Source of the DNA: Sweltsa coloradensis
Taxonomy: Eukaryota > Arthropoda > Insecta > Plecoptera > Chloroperlidae
Assembly (NCBI GenBank): GCA_024449915.1
Contig: JAMZAV010000030.1
Coordinates: forward strand, 62,001-126,000
DNA length: 64,000 bases
Direction: 5' to 3'
The number at the start of each line of letters is the position of its first letter. Within the stretch, counting starts at the first letter, position 1. A model generated the notes under the pieces. That model did not search any database, had not been told where the DNA came from, and saw only the letters and a program-made list of their open reading frames with translations. This document shows, one piece after another, positions 45,490 to 58,860 of this stretch. The position numbers and the translations under genes were made by a program.

Positions 45490-46430
45490 TTCGTATGAAC
45501 GTCAGAAATGTCATCTACCTTGTGTGCATCTTGGCATTTGTTGCGGGTGGCGGTAGGCGGAGGTCAAAGGTCACGCGGGTCATGCACACAGCATCGTACT
45601 GTTTTGGTTATATCTCTTGAACTAATAGAGATATTACCCTCCAATTTGGATGAGTCAGTTACTGAATTACCATATAATCATCCCTGTATTATGTGCATTT
45701 CGGAATTTAGTGCAGGAGGCGGTAGATGGAGGTCAAAGGTCGCGCGGGTCATGCGCGCCGCATCGCACGGTTTTGACAATATCTCCTGAACAAATATAGA
45801 TACTACCCTCTAGTTTGCTTGATTCAGTTATTGAAATATCATTTCATCACCTCTGCTTTGTGTGCATCTCGGTATTTGGTAAAGATAATGGTGGGCAGAG
45901 GTCAAAAAGTCACCACGCGGGTCAAGCGCGCGGTGGCGTACTGATTTTGGTATATCTCCTGAACTAATAGAGATATTACCCTCCAGTTTGCATGATTCAG
46001 TCAAAGATAATTTCAGTTATTGAATTACCATTTCATCATACCTGTATTGTGTGCATTTCGGCATTTGGTGCAGGTGGCGGTAGATGGAGGTCAAAGGTCA
46101 CGCGGGTCATGCGCGCCGCATCGCACTGTTTTGACTATATATCCTGAACTAATAGAGATATTACCCTCTAGTTTGCTTGATTCAGTTATTGAAATACCAT
46201 TCCATCACCTCTGCTTTGTGTGCATCTCTATATTTGGTAAAGGTAGGCGGTAGGTGGAGGTCAAAGGTCACCACGCGGGTCAGGCGTGCGGTGGCGTACT
46301 GTTTTGGGTATATCTGCTGAATGAATGGAGGTATTTATCTCTATTTTGCTTATTTCAGTTGTAGAAATACCATCCTATCACCTCTGTGTTGTGTGCATCT
46401 CGGAATTAGTAGGTTTTTATCATATTTCAA
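45490..46430 (+). repeat. Left subterminal array, five ~170-bp repeats
   Basis: Landmark AGGTCAAAGGTCA or a near form occurs at about 45561, 45730, 45899, 46088 and 46258 (spacing 169, 169, 189, 170), each followed by CGCGGGTCA. A sixth partial unit ends near 46420. Confidence 0.85.
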
Positions 46431-46990
46431 ATATTGAAATCCCGCCTCAATTACCGACAATGCTACAATCAGTTGCCGCTTGCGTTACAGCACGCCCCAA
46501 TCCATCACGTGCGGCTGGTCAAAGGCTTATTACTGATCTGGAAACTTTCAGATATTTTGCCAAATTTTGGCATTTTTTATTGAACTATTTACTAACGATT
46601 ACAGTGGGGTGGGGGGATTGCAGTTCACTTTTTCAACACGATCCTGGGTGGTGGTGGTGCTCAGTCGGACTACAACTCGATGTAGGGAAGTTGTCTTAAG
46701 CATCTAAATATCTCTGAGTGTAAAGAGTGTTCGAGTGAAACAGTTCGTCAGTGATTCAGACGTTTTTTGTTATCTTTACTTTTCCGTACGGATGGTGAGT
46801 TCATTATTATTTGATAACTGTACTTAAGGGTATGGGTCAATCTGTTTATGTATATGTCCGTCCATTTGATGTCTGTTCACTGAGCTATTAGCTATTAACA
46901 ATTAATGAGCTATTGCAATTATTTGTTTTCGAAATTACTCGCCAATATAGACAGTTGTTGTAAGTGTAAGCGCTCTGTTTACATGTTTGT

Positions 46991-47730
46991 TTGCATCAGT
47001 GGTGTCATAGAGTAGCGTTAAAAATCCGCGCTGGTTTGAAAGATACTCCTGGGCATAGCTTTATAGGAGGCATCGATCAAAAGCACTGTGAACTTATAAT
47101 ACCCGAATCTCTTCACATCCTACTAAAACCTATATGTAGGCATGATGAGCCATCACGCGAGACGACAAAGGACGATTTGCATACCAAGATTCTTAGTATT
47201 TCCCAAGACATTGTTTTTTCTAGCATCTAGGGGTAAAAAATTGACGCCTAAACATGTAGGGTTTGCAATGACTGTACACCAAGAATCTCGATCCAAGGGC
47301 TTAGTGAATGTTCTATACAATGCTGACACTGTATGAGTTACGACAATGTTCGACGTGTTGACTAATCTATTGCTAATGGAATTTTTGAAAAAGATGATGT
47401 GATTATACCTTCGAACTTTATTGATTCAAAATTGTCAGGTTACATTCGTTTCGCAAATGACAAACATTGATATAAATTAAGAAACCATGTCGGGCAAGGG
47501 GACGTTTCATGCCTTTTAGACTGCAGCGTACAGAAGAAGTGTTTCGGGAGAAGATAAGGTAACCTTATGTTACGAGTTTGATGAAAAAAAAACGTTCAAC
47601 ACATAGCCCCTCTTGGTTAACAAGGGTAAACCCTCTGAGAAGGGTAAGCAAAAGCCTGAACCAGTGTTTCAACTCAATGTTCATCCTTCCATGTACGAGC
47701 AGGATAGTGAGATAATTGCTCAACTCTAAA
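46991..47730 (+). pseudogene. Decayed coding region of the 3.4-kb transposon
   Basis: Pieces in shifting frames read IGGIDQKHCELIIPESLHIL, ILSISQDIVFSS, ASRGKKLTPKHVGFAMTVHQ, SRSKGLVNVLYNAD, MSYDNVRRVD and SIANGIFEKDDVIIPSNFID, then KPEPVFQLNVHPSMYEQDSE. The order and spacing look like one protein broken by frameshifts and stops. I cannot name the family with confidence. Confidence 0.5.
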
Positions 47731-47809
47731 GACTTATAACATGGATTTTCACTCGACTACAAGTTTTTATTTCTTGTTATGTAGTATGTTTTATAATGCC
47801 TATTAAATG

Positions 47810-48720
47810 TGAGTACCACTCGCTCAAAATGCCAAGATGCACACAATGCAGAGGTGATAGAATGGCAATTCAATAACTGAATCAAACGAACTAGAAGAGG
47901 GTTATTAATCTTTAATAGTTCAGGAGATATAATCCAAAAACAGTGCGAAAGCTGCGCGCATTTACCCGCGTGACCTTGCCTTCCATGCCACCGCCGCCTG
48001 CACCAAATGACGAGAATGCACACAATACAGGGATGATTTAAAAATGGTAATTCAATAACTTAATCAAGCAAACTAGAGGTAGTATTTTTTTAGTTCAGGA
48101 ATATACCAAAACAGTGCGATGGCGGCCGCGCATGACCCACGTGACCTTGATCCTCCATCCACCGCCGCCTGCACCAAATTCCGAGATGCACACAAACAGG
48201 GTTGATTAATGGTAATTCAATAACTTATCAACATCTAGAGGATAATATCGTTATTAGTTCAGGAGATATAGCCAAACGTGCGATGCTGCGCGCATGACCC
48301 GCGTGTGTTTTTCCTCCATCCACCGCCTCCTACACCCAAATTCTGAGATGTACACAATACGAGGGTTGATGTAATGGAATTCATACTGCATAAATCAAAC
48401 TAGAGGATAATATCTTTTTTTAGAGTAGGAGATATAGCCAAATAGTTGCGATGCTGCGCGCTGACCCGCATCTTTTTGCCCTCCATCCCACCGCCACTAG
48501 CACCAAATTACGAATGCACACAATGCAGAGATGAAAGAATGATATTTCTACAACTGAATAAGCAAAGTAAGGCTAATATCAATATTGTTCAGGATATATA
48601 GCCGAAACAGTGTGATACTGCGCGCAGTGACCCCGCGTACCTTTGACCTCGCTTCAGCGCCACCCTCAACAAATGCCGAGGATGCACACAGACAGAAAAA
48701 TTACTGACGTCCATACCGAA
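47810..48720 (-). repeat. Right subterminal array, five ~170-bp repeats (inverted)
   Basis: Reverse complement of the left-arm unit, repeated about five times (TGACCTTGCC near 47971, GTGACCTTGATCC near 48141, and eroded forms near 48305, 48475 and 48640). Confidence 0.75.
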
Positions 48721-51700
48721 CATTTTGATACCAGTGTGCTGGCTTCTACTCGAAAAGCTTAGCGATTTTTTTTTTTTCCCTTGCCTGTCTGCCCTCCAGA
48801 CTATAATAATCGCATAACTATTCTTATAGTTTAAAAAATCGAATTGTAATTTGGCGCCTTAGGTGGGGCTAGAGACAAGTAGGTGCACCCTAGCCTTAGC
48901 CCTATTGTTCGTACATTATGCATGCGATTCTACTATTTACCCAGGTCCCCTGGCCGGCCGAGGGTCCCTGAAAGGTCGAGGGAACCCTGTCCTACCGGAG
49001 ATTATTTATACCCCAGAGTGCAACTCATTCGGATGATGTACAGCTACTTCTTCCTAAGCTATCATATATCTCTGGGTGGGGGAATGCATCTTCAATGGCT
49101 GATATTTATTGTGTTTGGCAATATCATTATGGCACTTGTAAAACTCGCACAGTCTTCTTCTATCGAGACACTCGCTGCGAGCTGGTCACCACCCTAGAGA
49201 AGATTCAGACTTCAAGGCATACTATACGGACAAGCAGCTCAAGGACATTTATGGCGAAACAATCCGGTTGGCTCAGTATTTGACCAAATACGGTTTTATC
49301 TCTCGCGACTGGATCTGTATCTTGATTGGCTTTGGAAATGCTGTTATCCAGGGATTGATCACTCGGAAAATACCTTTTAGGTATGTTTTATGAGACATTA
49401 ATTTTTTTGTTCAACGATCAAAATTAATATTATTTTTTTTAGAAATATCATCGAAAATTGAGGCGATAGATTTTGTGCAAAAGCAATTTGTCCAATTTTA
49501 TATTTTCGGGAATTTGCTGTATTCTTCGGCATATTTTATGCTGGGAAATTTATATCATCCTAATCTTATAAACTGTAATTTTAATCACGTTACAGACTAT
49601 AGTTTTACGGTAAGAACTTTCATTTAAATATCATAACACTCATTATCTTCAATTGTTCAAACGCCATGGGCTTAACCAAGGTTTTACAGTAACAACTAAG
49701 ACACAAATTTTCAAAGAATAATGAGAGAGAAAAGGAGAAAAAGTCTTTAAGCATAAATTAATAGAATCATCCCACCCCACTTGATCAATCGATTAATCTG
49801 AAGTACTCCCTTTATAACATATAAGAAAGAACCTATTTTAGAGGACATCATTGGAAATCAGTGTTTCCATTAAACTACTGTTTTATTTTTGTAATTCTTA
49901 CTTTTTTGTATATTTTTGATATGAAATACAACTACATCTACGCAATGATTGTCAACAGGCCCTGGTTCCCCGTACGATGCCTATTCTCTCCCCGCCTTTG
50001 AGTATCGCTTTCTTCCACGGCTATTGGTTTGCCCATTTATATGTCATATGATCCTCGTATGCGACATGATGTTCGTAGACAATGAGTCATGCACATCGCA
50101 GCTCAGTTCCAAGCGCTTAAGACACAGCCGCTCGTGTGCTGTGCGCCTAGTCAATGGAGACCGGCCGAGAGAAGAAGGGGAGGTGGCGTTGTTGTCTCGT
50201 GTCTCGCGCCCTTGTAGGAAGCCCAGAACATCGGGGACATGCCCGGACTCTGATGGTGGGATATACTGGAGAGGAAGTTCAAAGGAGCTATGGTAGGCCT
50301 ATACGAAACCATCGAGATTGAACAGTTACGATATGGTTGAACAAGGAATGGAGCGACATCTTACAGACTATATCAAGGACCACCAACGTTGATCAAGTTA
50401 GTATTTTTTCCAATATTTCTTGTATCAAAAACAATAATTTCACGAAAATATGACGATTGATTCATTATAAAGATGTTTATAAAAAAAAAAAAAATCGAGT
50501 ACAGTGTTAATCATAGCCCAAATATTATGGTATTATAAATATTTTTAATATTTCTTGAAGTTTCAGACAACGTCAAACTAACGAAACTTATTAAAAATGT
50601 GTATTGTATTCTACAGGTTATGTTCCGAATTGGGCCGTGTATTTAACAATTACTGACATTTCAAATATTTGACAACATTCTTTGCGTCTTGTAGTGCTCT
50701 ACGCCACCACTCTGGTAATTGTCAAATGTTAAGGATGTATATAGGTTTTATTCAATGTATAATATAGTTTAGTTTTGCTATTCTTAACTGCTTTCTTGTT
50801 TCAGGCACATTCTTTATATTTAAAGGTCGTATCTTTCCTCTTGCAGTATGTGTATGCACTTCCAATACTTCTTTGTACTGTTTGGTTATGGGAATTGGCA
50901 TTACTGACGAGGTGAGGAAGCTAGCGTCTTGTGATTGGTTAAACAGTCGTCTATGGCTTGACGACATTATAGTTAGTTAACAATCAGGCTTCTGAACACG
51001 GTGTGCAACTCCCACCATTTCAGAGCAAGCTCCTTTTATGATTGATTAACGCTTGTACCGGTGATAAAAGTATATAGTTTGTACCAAGTCATAAGCATGT
51101 CAGCAATATAACCTCAAAGAAAGTCCTAATACTTCAGACAGCTAAGTCTATAAATAGGATAATAAAATTTATCCTCCTGCCAGAACGCTTACCGTGCCAT
51201 CCTAATTTTTCAACCAAGATACTTACTTAAGGTTGAGTAATTAACAAACAAAAATCACACATGGAACGTCTGGGAATGAGCACCCTAACGTATCCACAAA
51301 TTTAAGTTAATGTAGAGGATCTCCAATGATTAAGTGTACAATAACAGGAAAATTGAGAAGAACACTCTGTAATAAACATATTTGAATACATTTGTGGACG
51401 ACATAGTACCGTGTCACATGACTATTAAAAATATATATATGTCCAGTCGACTTTCATAAATAAATTAGTAAGATAGTGCAACGAAGTGATCGAAAATTGT
51501 TAATACTAGTGGAACTCTGTATACTACCGGCAAAAACAAACAAGAATCAAATTTACTTTAGGAGTTGTCAGTGACATTAGTATGATTTAATTTATGTCCA
51601 GGGCGTGAATGTCCGCGAGCCATGTACGACTGTATTGTTTCGGAGCCCCTCGGACAAGTTTCAAGCGCTCATGAGAATGTGATGCTGCGCACTTATAAGC

Positions 51701-52461
51701 CAATCATCATCCGAGCCTGTAGGTATGCACCTTGTCCAATGCGATCATTCAGAAGGTAGTTATCTATTTTAAGGATTTTTTCAACATTCTCGTTTTAAAA
51801 TATTGAATATAAATATCTCATAGATTTATGATTACCCTGACATAGTATATCCCGTAGCCACTCAAATTAAGCACTACTTATTATAAAGATAAACAGGTAT
51901 AAATATGTTTAATTATTTCCAATAATAGTTTGTACGTCGCTTGAGAGACCTTGCATTCCGTTTTAAGTTTAAAACTGACGCTTGAGTTAACCTTTAGAAG
52001 GCATCTATTTATCAGTAGTTGATATTTAGTAACTAGGGATAACAGTCCAGCCATTTGTTATCAAAGAACGTATTCAATACAGATAATATTCCGATAACTC
52101 AATGTTTAGTGTTATTATCGTATGGTACAAAACGTTTTCCACTAATCTAGCAATTGACCACAGTCCAATTCACGGCGCAAAGATTATTTTTTAATGAAGA
52201 TATTGCTCTTTGATCATTATACCATACTTACTATTCTAGTCCATTGTACACCTTTAGCGGCTTTGAAATGTTGCAATGGCATTTTTTTAGAAATTTAGAT
52301 ACGAGGTTTTGCCACTTAGGACGATATGAAATATGACTAGCAGGAACATTAAAGTATTTGTGATATTAACGACTAGACGTTTCTTATTTCAGTTTTATAA
52401 AGCGTCATACTACTTTAACAGGATGTTAGCAAACTATTTCACGGTGAGAAGATTATGTTAG

Positions 52462-54342
52462 TGATGTTCTAATTTACCAACTAGATATAGATTCAATCTC
52501 AGAAGCTACAACATTCATTGTTACAAATTCACAAATTTAACCTTTTTCACAATAACAGTTTTATTCATAATAATTATATATTGTAATGAATTGTTATCAC
52601 AATGTTTATTATGATATTAACATGAAATGGGGTAAATAAAGATGGGCAGTCTGTGCAATCATGTGTGATGTGTGTGCGTGTCCCCACTCCACCACCTCCT
52701 CATTCAATTTGTATTTATTCAAACGAACACAAACTTAATCTTCTGAGTTAGTATGTTATAAATAAGATGATAAATATGTAAGATGGATATGCATAATATA
52801 GACTTGAATGAGTTTCTCTAATTTTTAAATGGCCCACCTAACTAAACAAGGAAAATATTGCATTCTCTTTTTCATAAGTTTATAATTTTCAAGTGTTAAC
52901 TCAAATGAATACTGTTGAAACCTTAAGTCCCGCTTAAAACATTAATCCCATAACCAAGCTAGTCTATCTCTCTTACTGATCTAATTGAAACATTTTTATT
53001 ACGAGTATAAATAAGGCAACTAAAGTCGTCACCCCCCCCTAGACTCGACTTATACACCTACGCTACCTGAAATAATTATTTTCATTCGCGGCTCAGGCGC
53101 GATGAAAAACGCACATTATTTAATAAAATGAAATGGATTTTGCAAGGAATTAGTACTATCGACAACTAGGTTAGGTTGAATCTACTTTGAATGGACATAA
53201 TTAACTGGTATTTAAAATCTATTTACCGGTCAACACTGCTCTTAGTTGGGACCTTAAGTTTAATTTTGTCGCAATATTTCGGAGTTTTCACTTTTCTTCA
53301 CTGCTGATATTATTTACCAAAAATACAAGCTCTGACAAAACAACAACCACAGTATGATGATGAAAAATTAGCATAAGAATTTGCAAGTAGTTAGTTTTTG
53401 AAGTAATTTAAACGATAAAAAACATTTTAAAAGATCTATCCTAGGTAGGACAAAGCAACATTAGTTGATAAAAATAGTAGTTTAATGCTCAAGTAGATTA
53501 GTTGATAGAAGATATGGTTGTAGGTTGTAAGTTGAATTTGTTAATAAGTTGAGTTTATAGTTTGGGTTTTATTATTGGAAAAGTGATAAAAAATTGACAG
53601 TTGAAGATGTAGGCTTAGTTATGGGCTTAGGACTTATTATGTTTTATGGCACGAAGTCTTCTACACAGCCTGGAAATTGCTGTGCCGGGTGTACTGACAT
53701 ATCTCTCCGGTGTAAAGGCCATGAATGCAGATTCTTTTTTCCAGTTTCACGTTTGAAACCCAATCGGCCTCATGTTGAATAATGGAGATGTCGTTCCAAG
53801 AAACCTAATGATATTTTTTTTTGTCCCCCCCCCCCCCCCCCCCCCCACAAAAACACGTGTTCAGAGCCCAAAAGAAGAGAAAGTGAACTTTTCAACAATA
53901 TTGCTACAAATATAAAACTTATTTTCCCACCTAAGAGCCAGTGTTTAAAAATCAATTAATAAAAAAAAAAACATTACCTGTTTTCTATTAAGTTCTTTGA
54001 AATTATACATTACTGTATTCTGATGATAGACATTATCTTTTTCCTGATTTTCTTCGACCAGTGGTTTATTTCTACAACTAAGGTATAAATCTTTACAAAG
54101 TTATTCATTGAATTGAATAAAATATGAGTCTGAAACACACGGCACCACTAGAAGATACTTACTTATACTTCATAAAAACACGCCAGTGGTGGATCGTAAG
54201 AAATGACATTCTTCGTGAAGCAGCATGGCATAGTTAGCCGTTGTAAGTTTGTTTTTGTGTGCTTTCGTAGAAACAATACGTTTGTATGGAGACAGTGCCT
54301 TAATCACTATTTGCTTTTGAGGAACATTACAACCGGCTTATA
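52462..54342. other. Flank between OR genes 6 and 7
   Basis: 3' flank of gene 6 with an AATAAA near 52635. From about 52975 it is a duplicate of 60840-61950 that differs mainly by single-base indels. A poly-C run lies at 53826-53846. No gene supported; the short frame with CCAGCTDISLRCKGHECRFF near 53670 recurs in the duplicate only because the segment is duplicated. Confidence 0.55.
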
Positions 54343-56310
54343 ATGCTAGGCTGAAGCCATTCCAATGTTTTGAGATAAGTGGTGAAGGGTTTAAGCGTGC
54401 CCCCTGCTGTGAAGAGCACCAGAAGACCGACGGGTGGCCCAAGCGAAGACCGATGCATATATATAAACGTTCAACTAATGTATTGTTATGGTACGTTAAT
54501 GTATTCTTACTTCTCATGCACGAACGGGAGAATCCAAATAGGAAATCAAAGCTACTTAAAAACAACAGATTACTGCGTAAAAATTTCCTTTCTTGTTCCT
54601 TGTTTTATTTGGTGATGATGTCCACGGTCAAAGAACGAATGATTCTATATAATTAAGTCGTGATTTAAAATTTTGATGTTGGTATGGTGATATTAATGCA
54701 AGCCTTTGGTGCCGCTAGCCCCGCCCCTGATTAACAAGTGCACACAAAACTTCGTAAACGTCCTTGTTGAATGTCAATGACAAACACCGAGTCGCATCGC
54801 ATCGCGTTTTAATCGTGAGACGTGAACACCTTAATATGCCTATATGCTTATATAGTAAAACAAACTTCATCTGCTTTTTTTGCGTCAATGATTTTTAAAA
54901 TAAATTCCTTGTTTAATGAATTAAAAGTTGTGCAGCAATAATTTTACATTTTTTTCTTTACGAACAATAAACGGCAGGCGAAAATCACTCTGCTACGCTA
55001 AAACATGAAGTGCGTCGTTAAGCTTTTACATGAATATTATTTTACAGTTAGCCAGAGAATTTCTGACATAGTTTTGGAAACCACTTCCAATATGTCACTT
55101 GAGCATTTAATGTTAAGTATACTTTATTTTGCTTTTCAAGCATTATAGTAAAATAAATATATTTTGCATTATTTTGGAACTTTTTATTTCCTTTATTTAA
55201 GAATGTTTATCGTAAAATCAAAATCACCTTAATATTGCGTTCAGTCATTCACCTAAGGAGCCAAGACAGACACTCAAGTATGAGTGGCACACAGGACACT
55301 GAAATATTAACACAAATTGCTAAACTTACACAGATGATACTCAGTACTGCACTTAATTTGACAGCCTAATTTAATGCCATATTTAAATTGTAATTATAAA
55401 ACACAGTATGTTTTTAATTGGATAAATTAGGAATGGGCGATTTCCTTATGTCGGGCTATAGGACAGTAGGCCCTGAACCTAGCCCTTATTGTTCGTACAT
55501 TTGCATGCAATGTCTACCTGTTCCAGGTCCGCCGGCCGAGGTCCTGAAAGCGAGGGACACTGTTCTACTGTGAGATATTTATACCCCCGATGCACTCTTC
55601 GGGTGATGTGACAGCATATCTACATGCTATAATATATCTCTGGTGTGGTGTGAGTGTATCTTCATGCTGAATATTTCACTGTGTTGGCAATATAACAGTA
55701 TAGGCCTTGTAAAACTCGCCACGGTCTTCTCTATCGACACCACTACGCAGGATTCCACGCACCCTAGAAAGATTCAGACTTCAAAGACAGCAAAAGACCA
55801 AAGCTTTTTTCAAGACGTTTATGCGAGAAACAATCGGTTGCTCATTATTTACCATACCGGTTGTATCTCTGCTCTGCGACTGGAATGTAATCTTGATTGT
55901 TAATTGGAATCTTTATCCATGGATTGATTACTCGGAAAATACCTTTAGGTGTGTAATTATATATTTATTTTTTTGTTGTAAAGGTGTAAATTTTATATTT
56001 CGTTGACCATAATCCTCAAAATTTGCAGTCGATTGATTTGTGCTAATACAATTTTGGTGCATTATATATTTTTTTAATTTTGTGTGTAAATCTATAACAT
56101 TAATGCTGGGGATTAATATTATCCTACACATTGTAAACTTATTAATTACGTTACGAGACTTTATTTTCGGTAAAACTTCATATTCATACAGATTCATATA
56201 TAATATATAGATATATATATATATATATAGCTATATTGATTGTTTAACGTGGTTTAAGTAAGCGACTATGACGCTGAAATGATGTTATTATAGAAAGAAA
56301 AAAGTTTTTT

Positions 56311-57240
56311 GATCGAGCGTAGCGAGCGATCTCCACTGACTCTTATGGCTCAATGTCTGTTTGTTTTTTTTTTCTGCGTTACTGGGGGTGCTTCGATAAA
56401 GGTCGCACCTTTTCTCTGATCGACCTGAAATTTGGCACACATGTACATACCACCTGCTGTTGCTGTATAGTGTGGCAAAATCGGTTCAAAAGTTAAAATT
56501 TACATTAAGTTAATTCGAAAGTTTTTGTTTCAACTTAACGGCGACAAATCGGAGGTGGCCAAATCATTTAGATGATACCGTCCGATCCGAAATATGTTAT
56601 TTTTTGTTTGATCCGATAAGTAATGTGATGGAATTACATTATAACAAAGTCCCGCTACCTGGCCAACGGAAATCGCTTCATCTTTTTTTGGCTCTGATAG
56701 CGAGTCGATACGGAGGCTCAGGATCGAGTTGAAATCTTTACCATCCGCAAGTTTCGTTCCCGATTGAATGCATTAGTTTTGTGCAAAATCGTTCAAAATT
56801 TTAAAAGTTACATTAAATTTAATCTAAAGTATTGTGTTTTCAAACTAAACGGCGACAAAATCTGGGTCAGCCCAATCATTTAGAATGCCTCCGGTCACGA
56901 ATATGTTTTATTTTACTTTTGATCCGATAATTAGTGTAGGTAAGATTACATTTTAACAAAGTAACGTATGCCAGGCAACGAAAAGTCGCACAAGAATTCC
57001 TGTCCTATATACGCCACCTAGAGTATCAATAGTTAAAATTAGATTTCCCAAAGACATTATGTCAGGTCCTCAGATGGCAGTGGATTTTAACCATTTCTCT
57101 CCTATTTTACAAATTTTTCAGCTAAATCGGTCAAGACCTAAGACTTGTGTATGGACATTATGGAAATGTCCTACTCGGGTCGGGTTGCACGTAACCGGTG
57201 CTCGCACTCAACACGCTTCCGAACTGAGCGTTTTCCTAGT
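56311..57240 (+). repeat. Repeat family R, copy b
   Basis: Runs from GATCGAGCGTAGCGAGCG to GAGCGTTTTCCTAG, opposite in orientation to copy a. It is longer than copy a because of an internal stretch with AACGGCGACAAATC that is itself partly duplicated. Confidence 0.65.
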
Positions 57241-57251
57241 AAGCATAAATT

Positions 57252-58581
57252 ATTGAGCGAGCGTACGAGCGCTCCAACTTGACTCTTATGGCTCGACTGT
57301 CTTTTTTTTTTTTCTTTCTGTTACTGCTATGTACAGGTCGCACACCGTTTCTCTGATCGCACCTGAAATTTTTTACACATGTACATACACCTAGGCGGGT
57401 TGCGTTATATTTTTTGAACAAATCCGATCGTTGGTTTACATTTTTTTTTAATGTCCAATCGTTTATGAAATTTTGCAGGGTCAATAAGTACAACATTGTC
57501 TCCTATTCTCCTTTTCCAAATTTTCATCTAATCGGTCCAAGACCCTCAAGACTTATTGGTAGTCATATTCGAAATGATGTTTAAAAATGAAGGAGGCAGT
57601 GAAGATACAGACATACCTTAGAAGCATGACGTTAATAGTTAATGCAAAGATGTTGGAATATAATAAATCAGAGTCGTAAAGAGTTTCCTCCCCTTGGGGA
57701 GGTACCCCCAACTCCAAGTCCCCAAAACGGAATCTAACGTTCTAGCGCGCTGAGGGCGGCTCAAATGTAAAATAATAAAAGCAGCACTGCACGCTAAATG
57801 GGGTCAGTAGATTATCGATATGCAGTGACAATGCATCAACAAAACAACAGACTAAACGGTCACACTTAATTTTTTTCAATCATATTAGCCCAAGGGCCCT
57901 AGCCTTTTTAAAACGATCCTACTTTTGTTTATATTGTACTATAAAGTGTTGCGCAGGCGTCCTGACATTTTCGTACGAATTAATTGAGATTGGTTGTTTA
58001 AGCCTTAACGGACGTAGTGTAGCCTAGGCCCACAGCCACAATACATCTTCCGACGTAAGTTACCCCTAGTCACTCAAATCGAAATCTGGAACAATACATA
58101 TTATCGGCCTCTCTCCTAAGCTTAGGTTCTACTCCCCAAAATATCCTCATTATAAGACGAGTTTGCTTTATGCCAAACATTCGCCAACATCGACGTATTT
58201 ATATTTTTGACGTTTTCCGCTCCTGCCATTTTTCGTCATCGAGGGGGACGGAGAGTTTACTACTAGTAGAAGTGACGTATTTTTTTGAAGTGTTCCATCA
58301 ATCGTCACACAAGTCGCGCCGGAACGTTTAGATTCCCAACGCCAAAAACCGACTTTTTTTCAACCGGGGGTGGTGTAGAGTTGGAGACCTCCCAACGGGG
58401 AAACTTCTTTATCGACTCTGTATTAATATACTATTCCACCAACATCTACACTATATTATCGTGTACAATTCAATTCCAGTTAGGCCTACACTGTTGGTGG
58501 GCCTTAATGGGATGTCGTACTCCGGTCATGTTGCACGTATCGTGCTCGCTCAACCAACGCGTCCAATGAGCGTATTCCTAG
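57252..58581 (+). repeat. Repeat family R, copy c, split by an inverted-repeat element
   Basis: Starts TTGAGCGAGCGTACGAGCGC and resumes after the insertion at about 58500 (GGGATGTCGTACTCCGGTCA), ending GAGCGTATTCCTAG. Confidence 0.6.
57669..58430. mobile_element. About 760-bp inverted-repeat element nested in repeat R
   Basis: Left end CAGAGTCGTAAAGAGTTTCC with TTGGGGAGGT. Right end ACCTCCCAACGGGGAAACTT with CTTTATCGACTCTG. These are imperfect inverted repeats of about 45 bp. No coding seen. Confidence 0.55.
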
Positions 58582-58828
58582 TTGAGCAAGCGTAGCGAGC
58601 GTCTCCACTTGACCTTATGGCTCGAATGTCTGTTTTTTTGTTTGTTTTTTTTCCTGTTACTGCTTCGATTCAAGTCCGCACCGTTTTCTCTGATCGACCT
58701 GAAATTTTGCACACATATACATACCACCTATGTGGTTTGGCTGTATATTTTGAACAAAATCCGTTGTTGGTTTATAAAAAAAATGAAAAAATAAAAAAAA
58801 TGGAAAAAAAAAAAAAAATATAAAAAAA

Positions 58829-58860
<32 letters not shown>

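Larger units (their letters stand above)
45402..48805. mobile_element. About 3.4-kb DNA transposon with tandem subterminal repeats
   Basis: The ends TATAGTCTGGCGGCAGAC (45402) and GTCTGCCCTCCAGACTATA (to 48805) are inverted repeats flanked by TA-type duplications. Inside each end lies an arm of about five direct repeats of about 170 bp (left arm 45490-46430, right arm 47810-48720, in opposite orientation). The stretch between repeats and termini (GAACATTTTGATACCAGTGT at right) is also inverted at left. The centre (46440-47790) has decayed coding. The right arm has more single-base losses than the left, in step with the local indel problem. Superfamily not recognised. Confidence 0.75.
44251..52461 (+). 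pseudogene. OR gene 6: odorant receptor copy with many indels and a 3.4-kb transposon in intron 1
   Basis: Exons by homology: 44251-44392 (intact, MQAEPIMVEISGEGLSEPPA), 48945-49380, 49959-50396, 50617-50714, 50805-50911, 51602-51755, 52393-52461. From exon 2 onward each exon has several single-base gains and losses. Exon 6, for example, reads CGCGAGCCATG for CGCGAGGCCATG and GGAGCCCCTCGG for GGAGCCTCGG. As given it cannot be translated. The same kind of indels fills the introns, so the damage may be in the sequence data and not the gene. Intron 1 is 4.55 kb; removing the 3.4-kb transposon leaves about 1.15 kb, the usual length. Confidence 0.8.

Noticed and set aside
45508..46253. Open frames in the transposon arm (for example MSSTLCASWHLLRVAVGGGQ)
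   Set aside because: They are the ~170-bp repeat translated; the same peptide recurs in each unit. Not a gene.
53594..53782. Small Cys-rich frame conserved at 61500-61745
   Set aside because: Conservation is explained by duplication of the whole segment. Frames differ between the copies, and there is no start or splice support.
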